Source of the DNA: an uncultured Terriglobales bacterium
Lineage (GTDB): Bacteria > Acidobacteriota > Terriglobia > Terriglobales > Acidobacteriaceae
Length of the DNA: 40,058 nucleotides
Assembly: GCA_955652395.1 (NCBI GenBank)
Contig: CATPBJ010000109.1
Coordinates: 1 to 40,058 of the forward strand
Direction: 5' to 3'
In this document: positions 8,586 through 17,168 of the stretch, one piece after another
Position numbering within the stretch: position 1 is the stretch's first letter
Layout: the number at the start of each line of letters is the position of its first letter
Program-made: the position numbers and the translations under genes
Notes under the pieces: generated by a model
What the model was told of the DNA's origin: nothing
The model's database searches: none
The model's input: only the letters and a program-made list of their open reading frames with translations

Positions 8586-9432
8586 TGTCTTTGTCCTGGG
8601 CTGGAAAATGAAAGGCGTTCCCCAAACCCTGGTTGGGCAGATGATACACCGCTCTTAATCTAGACCCTTTCGTAGAAGCTGACCCTGAGCAGTTGTGGGA
8701 AGCGAAATACGTTGTGCCATCTCATCGTTCGCCAGCAGACCTGGCAACAGTCATAAACTCCTCATTGGTCGCTGGGCTGTGGATGTGGGGATCACGCATG
8801 CGAGTCCAAGCCTGGGTTCAGCCAGGCGTCATCAGCAGACCAAACAAGCTGAAGCGCTACTGACCAGCACAGGAGGTCGACAGACTTCTCTCGGCGGCGA
8901 GCGCAGCCAAGGCTATGCGCACCCACTGAATCGCCAACGTCCGTATCCTGCGAGATGATCAGCAGGGGCATCCTGCCGAAGCTTGTAAGCCGCCGCCCCG
9001 CCTGCGTGCACGACCCCTCGAAATCTTTGAGTTCGCTCTCATCAGTACCCACATAGCCGGGTCGGCAGGCCATGGCATTGTATTGGCCAGCGAAAGCATC
9101 AGCTCACTACGATCCGCTTGAGGAGATACCTCTCACAGTCTGGGCGCGAAGCAGAGAAAAGGTGCGCCGAGATTGATCCCAAAGGCCCTGCGGAGTGGGG
9201 CCTTTGGGTAGTTGTCGTAATCAGGAACCCAGTTGGTGGCGGGATCGCGATTTCCGACAGCTATCCACCCTCCCTACGCCTTCGGGTCGCGGCGGCTCCA
9301 GCACTGCATTACCAAAGTACTCATCAACGCTCCAAAATAGTTGAAGCGTGGCCTCGGCCCAGGCGAAACTTCTGCTTTGAGCCTGGGTTTTAATCCTCTA
9401 GGGATCGAAAAAGGCACTTAGGAGAAGTAAAG
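8586..9432. other. Long intergenic stretch, no recognisable gene
   Basis: About 850 bases between divergent genes. Small open frames on both strands lack family motifs and credible start signals. The one conspicuous structure is the perfect hairpin at 9178-9208. The ribosome-binding site of the next gene (taggagaag) is at its right edge. Confidence 0.5.
9178..9208. repeat. Perfect 11-bp inverted repeat (hairpin)
   Basis: cccaaaggccc (9178-9188) and gggcctttggg (9198-9208) pair perfectly across a 9-base loop. No T-run follows on either strand, so it is not a standard intrinsic terminator. Its role is unknown. Confidence 0.6.
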
Positions 9433-9966
9433 ATGCGACGAAGCTTACTGAGTTTAACTTTCTTATTGTTAGTCTCATTCTTTGCCTTTGGTCAGGCCGG
9501 CACCAGCGCCTCAGAACAAGGCGACGTCAGCCAGGATCAAAGAGACATCCGTCACGACCGCCGAGATATCCGCCATGATCGTCGTGATGTGCGAAATGAT
9601 CAGCGCGACATCAATCACGATCGCGTGGACCGTAATCGGGACCTGCGCGACGCCCACCGAGACCAACGGGACATCAACCATGATCGTCGCGAAATACGTC
9701 GGGACGATGCCGCGCTGGCTCATGACCTGAAAACCGGCAACACTGCCGGCGCAGCTGCCGAGCGAGCGGATATCCGCAACGACCGCCGCGACATCCGTCA
9801 TGACCGCGTGGACCGCAATCGGGACCTGCGCGATGCCCACAGAGACCAGCGGGACATCAATCACGACAAGCGAGATGTGCGAGCTGACCACCGCGATATC
9901 CGCCATGACGTGCGTGACGTGAAGCATGATCGCCGTGATGTGCGTCGCGATAAGCGCGGACGATAG
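9433..9966 (+). CDS. Secreted heptad-repeat protein rich in Arg, Asp and His
   Basis: A 177-residue protein with a signal peptide (RRSLLSLTFLLLVSFFAFG, mature start near QAG). The rest is built almost entirely from seven-residue units of the form RD-[IV]-R-x-D-[RQ], with His recurring before Asp (for example RDIRHDR). A 23-residue block starting HDRVDRNRD occurs twice without change, at nucleotides 9616-9684 and 9799-9867, separated by a short Ala-rich linker (AALAHDLKTGNTAGAAAE). A seven-residue period suggests a highly charged helix. Metal or polyanion binding is possible but is only inferred. A ribosome-binding site (aggagaag) lies a few bases upstream and a strong terminator follows, so this is probably a one-gene transcript. 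I know no assigned function. Confidence 0.8.
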   Translation: MRRSLLSLTFLLLVSFFAFGQAGTSASEQGDVSQDQRDIRHDRRDIRHDRRDVRNDQRDINHDRVDRNRDLRDAHRDQRDINHDRREIRRDDAALAHDLKTGNTAGAAAERADIRNDRRDIRHDRVDRNRDLRDAHRDQRDINHDKRDVRADHRDIRHDVRDVKHDRRDVRRDKRGR

Positions 9967-9985
9967 TTTCCACAAAACGACAATC

Positions 9986-10020
9986 GGGCGGCGAAGCGAA
10001 TTCGCCGCCTTTTTTGTTTT
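9986..10020 (+). terminator. Rho-independent terminator of the heptad-repeat gene
   Basis: Stem ggcggcgaa (9987-9995) pairs with ttcgccgcc (10001-10009) across a 5-base loop, followed by a run of T (10010-10015, then more T after a g). It lies 20 bp after the stop at 9966. Confidence 0.9.
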
Positions 10021-10737
10021 TCTCTGGTCCGTTCAAGGCCGGATCATTCCGCCTCAGCTCTGTTTCTGACGCTTAGTCGCTAGAGAACCTTGCAGGGACG
10101 ATCGATGAGCGGGGCCTGTGCCCTGGTACTCCCGTATGCCTCGACATGGATCATCGTAGCGATTGTTTTGGGAATCGGAGGGATCCCACTCCAGAATAGT
10201 AATGTTCAGAAGGCGAGCAAATCTTCGCGCAAGATTTCAATTTCCAGGGAACTCCCCGATCGATACCGTGCTAGCCCGGAAAGCCGCCGAAGCGGAAACA
10301 GATCCTCAGGTAGTCGACAAAGAGCAGGCGGTGCCGCTCGTTGAGCAGTTCCCCATTTCGACACGCGGGTCGGGCACCGCGATTTCGTAGGGTTCGCCGC
10401 CGCTGGTGTTGGCGATAGTTGAGGCGATCAGAAGCAACGGCGAGAGCGCCGCTACCGGCCTAAAATTCCTTCCGTGAAGACGGTTACCTTCCGCTTCCCC
10501 GTGGCGGCGGTCTGACTCGCGCCAGGCCTCGATGTGGCGCGGATCGCAATTTGCCCGTACAGGAGATTGTCTAGCGGCCTGCTGGAACCCAACACGCATT
10601 CAATTTCCGGATGTTGACAGCACTGTTTTCGAGTAATTGACCCGACTCCACGGTGGAATGCACACTGTGGTAGAATTCGCGTCCTGCACGCTCCGTAGTC
10701 GTCCCCTTCACTTCACTAATGGGGAACGGGAGCATCG
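10021..10737. other. Intergenic stretch, no recognisable gene
   Basis: About 700 bases with only short open frames that show no family motif. One minus-strand frame (10306-10599) contains a hydrophobic segment but has no homologous pattern I recognise. Purines at 10721-10733 (ggggaacgggagc) serve as the ribosome-binding region for the next gene. Confidence 0.45.
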
Positions 10738-12915
10738 ATGGCAAGACGAAGTGCCCAAGTCGCTACCCCTCCCGGCCCAGTCCGAGAGCCCCTCAGTGCT
10801 CCCAGCGCTGTCGAAGCCGGAATGCGCCAACTGGAACGGGAAATCGCCACCAATTCCTTTCGATCGACATCGGTTCTCTTGCAGGAAGTGGTCGAACGAA
10901 TTTGCACACTGACGGGTGCTGATGGTGCAGCTGTGGCTGCCGCTGACGAGCACGGCATCGTTTGCCGAGCTAGTACGGGTGTTGCTCCGGAAGTGGGTTC
11001 ACGTCTGCAGCCCGATTCCGCACTGACCCGAGAGTGCCTTGAAACCGGGCGGGTCGTGGTCTGTCAAGACACAAAGACAGACACCCGAGTTTGCGGTTCG
11101 ACGGCGACGAGTTTGCAGCTGCGTTCCGCTGTGGTTGTACCACTTCAGACAAAAGGCGTCATCGAAGTTCTCTCTTCCCGTCCATTTGCCTTCGACGCAA
11201 CCGTTGTGGCCGGATTGCAACGCATCGCCGAGTCCCTCGGCCCGGCTTTATTTCCGGCGCCAGCGGAGTCCAGAGAGCCAGGGGCGAGACTTCTTGCTCC
11301 CTCGCCTGAGAAACCACGGTTGCGAGGTCCGGGTTTACTCATTGCTGTAGCAGTCCTTTTGCTGTTGCTGTCTCTTCTGCTGTCCGTGGCAGTCCTTCGG
11401 CGCAAATCGGCGAGAACAGCCCCTTCCGTTCCAGCCAAATCATCCGCTTCGGTGCCAGAAAAAACTTCACAAGCTGGGGAAGCGGACGGGCGACGGAGCC
11501 TCGAGAATCCAGATCGGCCCTGGCCTCCTGAACCTCTTCCCTCAACACGCTCGTCGGCTCGGCCTAGCGCTGCTTCCACGCCGAACACGGCATCGACTAT
11601 GGCTGCGCCCGGGAAGACGCCGTCGATCAAGGATCACGGCGCAATCGTGCGTCCTTCGGTCCCAGCGCTTGTAATTCAGGGAGCCCCGCCTGGTTCGCAA
11701 ATCTTCGTCGATGGTCGGTTATTCGGCTCAATAAATTCGGACGGCCGCTCCAGCATCCCGACGCTTACGGCCGGCCCGCACCGCGTAGGCCTGAGGCTCA
11801 ATGGCTATCGCGATTATGATGAGCGTTTCGACCTGAAGGCAGACGAGACTTACACACTAACAGCGAAACTCGAGCCCTTTGGGCCTCCGACTTTGAGTGC
11901 GCCCACCAAGGCTCCTATCCTTCCGGTCACCCCGATAATTCCTGCGCCCGTCACTTCGACGCACTCCTCCACGCCCAATTTTGAACTGGACCATACCCTC
12001 AAAGCCCACTCCGGCTGGGTCACGACTGTCGCGTTCAGCTCGGATGGGCAGCGGCTCGCCTCGGGAAGCTGGGACGAGACCATCAAAGTGTGGGACGTCG
12101 CGACCGGCGGACCATTGAGCACCCTTGCCAGTAACAAGAGGAAGGAAGTTCAGGCGCTTGCCTTCAGTCACGACGGTCATTGGCTGGCGACGGAGGATTC
12201 GTCTAACACCGTAACCCTGCGTGACGCCACTACGGGACAGGAAATCCGCACCCTTCCGACCGACAAACCTCTGGGTGTGTTGGGCAGCAACTGGGTTTAT
12301 TCCATCGCGTTTAGCCCCGATGGCCAGTGGCTGGCTTCCGGAGTGGACGATAAGACCGTTCGCCTGTGGGATGTTAAGACGGGGCGCGAGGTGCGTGACT
12401 TGGCCGGGCTTCGTCGGTCCATCATCTACATCGCATTTAGTCCGGATAGTACGTTGCTCGCCTCCGGGGACGACGATAAAACGATTAGGATTTGGAACGC
12501 ATCCAGCGGGAAACAGATATACAAGCTGACTGGTCACAAGAAACCGATCTACGCGGTTGCTTTCAGTCCGAACGGGCGCTGGCTTGCCTCTGCGAGTGCA
12601 GACAAGACCTTAAAGGTGTGGGACGTAGTCACCGGCCGCGAGGTTCATACCTTGACCGGTCATGGAAAAGTGGTCACCAGCCTCGCGTTCAGCCCTGACA
12701 GCCGCTGGCTGGTCTCAGGGAGTTGGGATAAGACGGTCAAGATCTGGGACGTACAAACAGGACAGGAGGTACAGACTCTCGTCGGGCACGACCATCCCGT
12801 CTATTCGGTCGCCTTTGATTCTCGGGGGCACTGGTTGGCCTCAGGCAGCGAAGACGGGACAATCAAGCTCTGGCGACTAAAGACCGCGCCCGATCAGAGC
12901 AGACTGCAGCGGTAA
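10738..12915 (+). CDS. GAF-TM-PEGA-WD40 multidomain protein
   Basis: 725 residues. Residues about 20-155 form a GAF sensor domain (ADGAAVAAADEHGIVCRAS, then TRECLETGRVVVCQD). A single membrane helix follows at about 196-218 (GLLIAVAVLLLLLSLLLSV), then a Pro/Ser/Ala-rich linker. A PEGA domain lies at about 309-380 (APPGSQIFVDGRLFGS, AGPHRVGLRLNGY). Seven WD40 repeats from about 415 to 718, each ending in a form of DKT-hydrophobic-K-[VI]-W-[DN], should close one beta-propeller. Such proteins act as sensing and protein-binding scaffolds. The domains are on opposite sides of the membrane, but the topology is ambiguous because RRK follows the helix. No enzymatic domain is present. The ATG at 10738 follows a purine-rich site. 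Confidence 0.88.
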   Translation: MARRSAQVATPPGPVREPLSAPSAVEAGMRQLEREIATNSFRSTSVLLQEVVERICTLTGADGAAVAAADEHGIVCRASTGVAPEVGSRLQPDSALTRECLETGRVVVCQDTKTDTRVCGSTATSLQLRSAVVVPLQTKGVIEVLSSRPFAFDATVVAGLQRIAESLGPALFPAPAESREPGARLLAPSPEKPRLRGPGLLIAVAVLLLLLSLLLSVAVLRRKSARTAPSVPAKSSASVPEKTSQAGEADGRRSLENPDRPWPPEPLPSTRSSARPSAASTPNTASTMAAPGKTPSIKDHGAIVRPSVPALVIQGAPPGSQIFVDGRLFGSINSDGRSSIPTLTAGPHRVGLRLNGYRDYDERFDLKADETYTLTAKLEPFGPPTLSAPTKAPILPVTPIIPAPVTSTHSSTPNFELDHTLKAHSGWVTTVAFSSDGQRLASGSWDETIKVWDVATGGPLSTLASNKRKEVQALAFSHDGHWLATEDSSNTVTLRDATTGQEIRTLPTDKPLGVLGSNWVYSIAFSPDGQWLASGVDDKTVRLWDVKTGREVRDLAGLRRSIIYIAFSPDSTLLASGDDDKTIRIWNASSGKQIYKLTGHKKPIYAVAFSPNGRWLASASADKTLKVWDVVTGREVHTLTGHGKVVTSLAFSPDSRWLVSGSWDKTVKIWDVQTGQEVQTLVGHDHPVYSVAFDSRGHWLASGSEDGTIKLWRLKTAPDQSRLQR

Positions 12916-12949
12916 GTGGCAAGGCCGATTTCGAATTCTTGGAGTAGTT

Positions 12950-13888
12950 ATGCGGAACAAAACACATCTCGATGCGTTGCAATCAAGGGAGAGAAGAATC
13001 ACAGGCCTTCTGGCGACCGTATTACTGGCGATCATGATGGCGGGGGTCAGTACTGGAGCGGCCTCGGCTCAGAGCCTCAATTGGGAGGGACAGGACGGCG
13101 TCTTCATCACTCCGCTGGCGTATCCTGTTCCCACCGGAAATGCCGCGCTTGGAATTCCAGTAGTTTCCTATCACTTTTTGGACGCTGGTCCGGTCCTGGG
13201 CAATTTTCACCAAGTGTCCATCAGCATGGGAGCTCTCCACCGGATTGAGTTCGGGTACACCAGGAATCTCCATCAGGATGGCAACATCTCGGGGTTGAGC
13301 AGTCTGTGGACCAGCGGCTTCAACGTCTTTCATGCGAAAGCAAATCTAGTAAGGGAACGGAGAAACCTGGTGCCAGCCTTGTCCGCTGGCTTGGTCGTGC
13401 GCACCGGAGTACGAAACGTAGGTGGCGTGATTCAAGGGAAGAACACGAACAATCAGGACTTTTACCTTGTCGCCACCAAGACCTTTACCGGCATCCGCAA
13501 GTTGCCCCTGGTTTTCAATGTTGGATTCAAGGCCACCAACGCGTCATTGCTGGGTCTGGCGGGCAACGCTCCCGGCTACTACGGTCGTGCATTCGGGGCG
13601 GCTGGATTTGCGTTTAAAGGGCCGGGAAAGAGCACCATCCTGCTAGGCTCTGAATTCATGCAGCAACCGCGAAGAATCGAAGGCCTTCCAGGGGCGGTCA
13701 TACCGACCACGCTCACCTATGCGGTTCGGATCATACCGTCGGGAGCTCTGCCACTGCATGGCTGGGGAGTGGAGACGCCCAAGCTCACAATCGACTTTGG
13801 GCTCGCGCAAGCTGCCGGCAACATCATGCCGGGGCTGGATCTGCAGGCTCGACATCAATTCGCCTTTGGTATCTCCTACGGCTTCTAG
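12950..13888 (+). CDS. Putative outer-membrane beta-barrel protein
   Basis: 312 residues with an N-terminal export signal (ITGLLATVLLAIMMAGVSTG, cleavage after ASAQ near residue 41). The mature chain has alternating hydrophobic strands with many Gly and aromatic residues, and ends in FAFGISYGF. A terminal Phe preceded by alternating aromatics is typical of outer-membrane barrel proteins. It starts 34 bp after the GAF-WD40 gene on the same strand and may be co-transcribed with it. Family not recognised with certainty; a DUF3034-like barrel is possible. No ligand can be inferred. Confidence 0.7.
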   Translation: MRNKTHLDALQSRERRITGLLATVLLAIMMAGVSTGAASAQSLNWEGQDGVFITPLAYPVPTGNAALGIPVVSYHFLDAGPVLGNFHQVSISMGALHRIEFGYTRNLHQDGNISGLSSLWTSGFNVFHAKANLVRERRNLVPALSAGLVVRTGVRNVGGVIQGKNTNNQDFYLVATKTFTGIRKLPLVFNVGFKATNASLLGLAGNAPGYYGRAFGAAGFAFKGPGKSTILLGSEFMQQPRRIEGLPGAVIPTTLTYAVRIIPSGALPLHGWGVETPKLTIDFGLAQAAGNIMPGLDLQARHQFAFGISYGF

Positions 13889-14037
13889 CAGGTTCGGAAA
13901 AACTTGATCAACCGATCTTCCCACGCAGCCGAACAGATACTGGATGAGTTATTTCCTTCTCTGGAAGACGACGCGTAACCGATTACATGCCTTTCTGTGT
14001 CCATCTCAGGGGCTAAACTAGGCGAGGAGGATTACCA

Positions 14038-14880
14038 ATGACGACGACTGCTGCCCCGATGGTGACCCAAGCTGCTAAGGGGCGGGCCTTTCGCGCGCTT
14101 CATGAGCGTGACGGCGCATTCATCATTCCCAATCCGTGGGACGTGGGAACTGCCCGCCTACTGGCACACCTGGGCTTTGAGGCGTTGGCCACGACCAGCA
14201 TGGGCTACGCCTTCTCCGTCGGGCGTCGGGACAACACCCTTGACCGTCAGGAAACTGTCGCGTATTCGTCCGCAATCGCGTCGGCCACTAACCTGCCTGT
14301 GAGTGCCGATCTTGAGAATGGCTTTGGAGACGCCCCGGAAATCGTTGCCGAAACCATTGGGCTTGCGGCGTCGGCGGGAGTTGTCGGCGGATCGATCGAA
14401 GATGCGACCGGGCACCCTGACCATCCCATTTATGAAATGGAACACGCGCTCGAGAGAGTCCGGGCGGCGGTGGCGGCAGCGCGAGCCCTTCCTTTTCCCT
14501 TCACCTTAACCGCCCGGGCGGAGAACTACCTGCATGGCCGGCAAGACCTCAGAGACACAATCAGGCGGCTGCAAGCCTATCAAGAGGCGGGCGCCGATGT
14601 CCTGTATGCGCCGGGTCTAGCTACCAAGGACGACATTGCCACCGTCGTCAGCTCTGTGGATCGCCCGGTGAACGTGGTGATGGGTCTGCAAGGTGTTCAA
14701 TTGAGTCTAAGTGAACTGTCAGCAATTGGAGTCAGGCGCGTCAGCGTGGGCAGCGCGCTCTGTCGCGCTGCACTTGGCGCGTTTCTTCGTGCCGCACGGG
14801 AGATGAAAGAGAACGGCAGCTTTGCTTTCGCGGCGGAGGCCGCGAGCCCGCGAGAAATGAGCGTCATTTTCACGACATGA
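14038..14880 (+). CDS. Isocitrate lyase/PEP mutase family protein
   Basis: 280 residues forming a PEP mutase/isocitrate lyase-type TIM barrel. Characteristic segments are FIIPNPWDVGTARLL near the N terminus, SADLENGFGD with the Mg-binding acidic residues, GGSIEDATG and LTARAENYL. Family members cleave or form C-C or P-C bonds in 2-oxo-acid-like substrates, for example 2-methylisocitrate, oxaloacetate or phosphonopyruvate. I do not see the Cys-containing KKCGH-type loop of true isocitrate lyases, so a generic PEP-mutase-like lyase is more likely. The ATG at 14038 has gaggagg upstream. The gene is isolated. Confidence 0.88.
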   Translation: MTTTAAPMVTQAAKGRAFRALHERDGAFIIPNPWDVGTARLLAHLGFEALATTSMGYAFSVGRRDNTLDRQETVAYSSAIASATNLPVSADLENGFGDAPEIVAETIGLAASAGVVGGSIEDATGHPDHPIYEMEHALERVRAAVAAARALPFPFTLTARAENYLHGRQDLRDTIRRLQAYQEAGADVLYAPGLATKDDIATVVSSVDRPVNVVMGLQGVQLSLSELSAIGVRRVSVGSALCRAALGAFLRAAREMKENGSFAFAAEAASPREMSVIFTT

Positions 14881-15094
14881 GAGGGGGGCGACAATACCGA
14901 GCGATCCAATTGTCTCCTCGACGATTGCGCGCGCCAACGCCGCACTCGGAAACCAACCGGACTTCGGCATTGGCGCCAATCCGTCCGGAAACTGGTCGTT
15001 CGGTTCCCACAACGACTCCGTTCGTGGATCCTGATGTCGGTTGGCTACGACCATCGGAAAGCAGAGTTCGCTTCAGCAACCCGAACGAAGCGTG
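14881..15094. other. Intergenic, probable decayed sequence
   Basis: No intact gene. The minus strand may hold further decayed remains of the pseudogene at 15095-15804, but nothing firm can be called. Confidence 0.35.
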
Positions 15095-15804
15095 TCACCC
15101 GCCAGCTTTGGGGAATCCGTAGGGAAATGAGATCTCTGGGGACAATGCATGCGTGGGCATCCCCATCCCATCATGGGAGCTAGCCAGGTTGCATGTGCGA
15201 ACACGGAGAAATTCGAACGACAAATGCTGCGTGCCCTGCCATTCCCATGTACGGCACGAGATCCTCGGCCGCTTTACCGTTTCGATCTTCGATCCGGAAG
15301 CGAAAAGACATGGGAACATTTGCTCTCAATAGCGAGGAGTCGCGCTCCCAAATCATGCGTCCGCCATCGGGCAACTGCGCCAACGAGGCATCGCCTTTGG
15401 TTGGCGTGAGAGGGCTCTCGGACGCTTGAGCATCGTCCGGAAAGCGGCACACCCCCGACGTTCGGCAGATCGATTTGCCCGGCCGCAGTCCAAGGCACGC
15501 CATTATCATCCACGATGTCCGCGAAAACCTGGTACTTGCCGGCGAAGATGGCAGGCAGGTTTTCCGCGAACGAGCCGCCTTCGATGCGCTCGGGATGAAG
15601 ATGGTACATGTGATTCATGTAGGAGATTAGGAACAGATGCATCAAGTGGCCGTGGTCAGGAATAGAGGTTTCCGGCTTGATATATTTCGCCCAGAGCTCG
15701 CCCTGACCTTGGACTCGGAGAAGGAGGCGGCCGTCCGGCCGCACTGTTGCGAGCGCTTTCGGGGAACAACGCATGGATGATTGAAAATTTCTGACGGACA
15801 TCAT
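15095..15804 (-). pseudogene. Decayed gene for a His-rich secreted-type protein
   Basis: Pieces of one protein appear in consecutive order in three frames of the minus strand. The first (15804 to about 15440) contains IPDHGHLMHLFLIS, MYHLHPERIEGG and AGKYQVFADIVDDNGVPWTA. The second (about 15440-15200) contains GDASLAQLPDGGRMIWERD and DLVPYMGMAGHAAFVVR. The third (about 15215-15095) contains MGMPTHALSPEISFPYGFPK. I recall this combination from an uncharacterised secreted protein family, possibly metal-binding, in Acidobacteria-like genomes. At least two frameshifts and no proper start make it non-functional. Confidence 0.7.
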
Positions 15805-15997
15805 CGGGGCAGGTGCTAAAACACGCCTTGCCGATTCAGCCTTTCAATTTCCCTTCGTTTAGCGACGGTGGGCGCAGAGGTGAGGAAGGCACGTACTTGC
15901 CGCAGGATCGCTGCGGCGATGCACAACCGCGCGCGACCGCCGCGCATCGAAGTCCAATGTCTCATACACGTGTGCTTTTTCTTTGAAAGGGGAAATT

Positions 15998-16117
15998 GTG
16001 AAAGCCCTGACCACAATGCGAAACATAGTTGGAACGATCGGTCTGATATACGTCGGATATGTCTTGATAAGGAGCATGCCCGACATTCGTCGCTACATCA
16101 AAATCACTAGTATGTAG
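15998..16117 (+). CDS. 39-residue single-pass membrane protein
   Basis: A GTG start with gaaagggga 5 bases upstream gives a 39-residue protein. It has a short basic N terminus, one hydrophobic helix (about residues 9-26, IVGTIGLIYVGYVLIRSM) and the tail PDIRRYIKITSM. It resembles the very short membrane proteins grouped as DUF6893-like; that assignment is from memory. The same C-terminal pattern, P-D-[IL]-x-R-Y-[IL]-K-[IL]-x-x-M, ends the small membrane protein at 24177-24380 inside the hydrogenase cluster. It converges on the hypB stop, 20 bp away. Confidence 0.65.
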   Translation: MKALTTMRNIVGTIGLIYVGYVLIRSMPDIRRYIKITSM

Positions 16118-16137
16118 TGGCTATTTGTGGCAGCTTG

Positions 16138-16827
16138 CTAAACGGCAGCCGCGGCTCGTGACTCGGCGAGGCGTGCCGCCAGAAATCCCAGATACTCCCC
16201 TATCCCTTGGCCGTTCTTAGCGGAAAGCTGAAAGACTAGCATCCCCGGCCGAACGGCTTGAATGTTGCGGCGTGTGGCTTCCGAGTCGAACTGGACTGCC
16301 TCAGCCAAATCGCTTTTGGTGACGATGGCCACGTCAGCACTGTTGAAAATCGTTGGATACTTGAGCGGCTTGTCCTCACCCTCGGTCACCGATAGCAAAA
16401 CCACGCGCAGATCCTCGCCAAGATCGTAGGCCGACGGACATACCAGGTTGCCCACGTTCTCAATGAAGAGGAAATCCAACTGGCTAAGGTCCCACTCTTC
16501 TTCGTCTACGGCATTCTGTACCATGGCAGCTTCCAAGTGGCAGAGTGTGCCCGTAATGATCTGCTTGACCGGAGCCTGACTGCAAGCCAGTCGCGCCGCA
16601 TCATTTTCCGTCGCCAGATCTCCCACCAGAGCGGCCACTCGATAATGTGGGCGAAGTAGGGTCAGCGTCTTCTCCAGGAAAGCCGTCTTACCCGATCCCG
16701 GACTCGAAACCAGGCTGACGACGAACACTCCCGCAGCGCGAAAGCGGGCCCGAAGGGCGCGGGCGACCATATCGTTCTGCTTCAGTACGTTCTTTCGAAC
16801 TTCCACCAACCGGGGTTCCGGGCTCAT
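16138..16827 (-). CDS. hypB: HypB, nickel-insertion GTPase for [NiFe]-hydrogenase
   Basis: 229 residues. A P-loop (SSPGSGKT, residues 41-48) opens a SIMIBI-class GTPase domain. Other family landmarks are VGDLATENDAARL, the metal-site segment GTLCHLEAAMV, LFIENVGNLVCPSAYDLGE and a TKSDL guanine-specificity motif. HypB hydrolyses GTP while working with HypA to load nickel into the large subunit in the cytoplasm. No His-rich N-terminal nickel-storage tract is present. The ATG at 16827 overlaps the hypA stop by one base (taATG), which decides the start over longer frames. It is the last gene of the minus-strand hyp operon. Confidence 0.95.
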   Translation of the reverse strand: MSPEPRLVEVRKNVLKQNDMVARALRARFRAAGVFVVSLVSSPGSGKTAFLEKTLTLLRPHYRVAALVGDLATENDAARLACSQAPVKQIITGTLCHLEAAMVQNAVDEEEWDLSQLDFLFIENVGNLVCPSAYDLGEDLRVVLLSVTEGEDKPLKYPTIFNSADVAIVTKSDLAEAVQFDSEATRRNIQAVRPGMLVFQLSAKNGQGIGEYLGFLAARLAESRAAAAV

Positions 16828-17168
16828 TACTGTGTCTCCAGTGCGACCACTTCGAGTTCCCTGCCTTGAACGATCTCTGAAGTCGGAGTGCCGCATTCGC
16901 CACAGCAAAACAACTGCACCGAACTCAGCGGACGCGGCACCTTGCATTTAGGGCAGAAGATCACCACGGGCACATCCTCGATGACCAGGCGCGATCCTCG
17001 CAGCAGCGTATCGTCGCACGCCATTTCGTAGGAGGAGAGCAGGGCTTGCTTCACGACTCCAGATAGCGCTCCCAGTTTGACGTGTACCGCCCTGATTTGC
17101 ACTCCGCGCTGCAGCGCCTCCGCCTGCGCCATTTCGACAATGCTCATCGCGATGGAAAGTTCATGCAT
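16827..17168 (-). CDS. hypA: HypA, nickel metallochaperone
   Basis: 113 residues beginning MHELSIAMSIV; the N-terminal Met-His-Glu provides the nickel site in this family. The zinc domain has two Cys pairs (FCPKC near residue 72 and CGEC near 89). HypA delivers nickel to the hydrogenase large subunit together with HypB. The start at 17168 overlaps the end of hypF by 8 bp, and the stop overlaps the hypB start, so translation is probably coupled. Confidence 0.96.
   Translation of the reverse strand: MHELSIAMSIVEMAQAEALQRGVQIRAVHVKLGALSGVVKQALLSSYEMACDDTLLRGSRLVIEDVPVVIFCPKCKVPRPLSSVQLFCCGECGTPTSEIVQGRELEVVALETQ

Noticed and set aside
9530-9960. Dense short DNA repeats resembling a repeat array
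   Set aside because: The repeats are in frame and encode the heptads of a secreted protein; there are no unique spacers, so it is not CRISPR.
10306-10599. 97-codon minus-strand frame with a hydrophobic segment
   Set aside because: No recognisable family pattern or convincing ribosome-binding site; not called as a gene.
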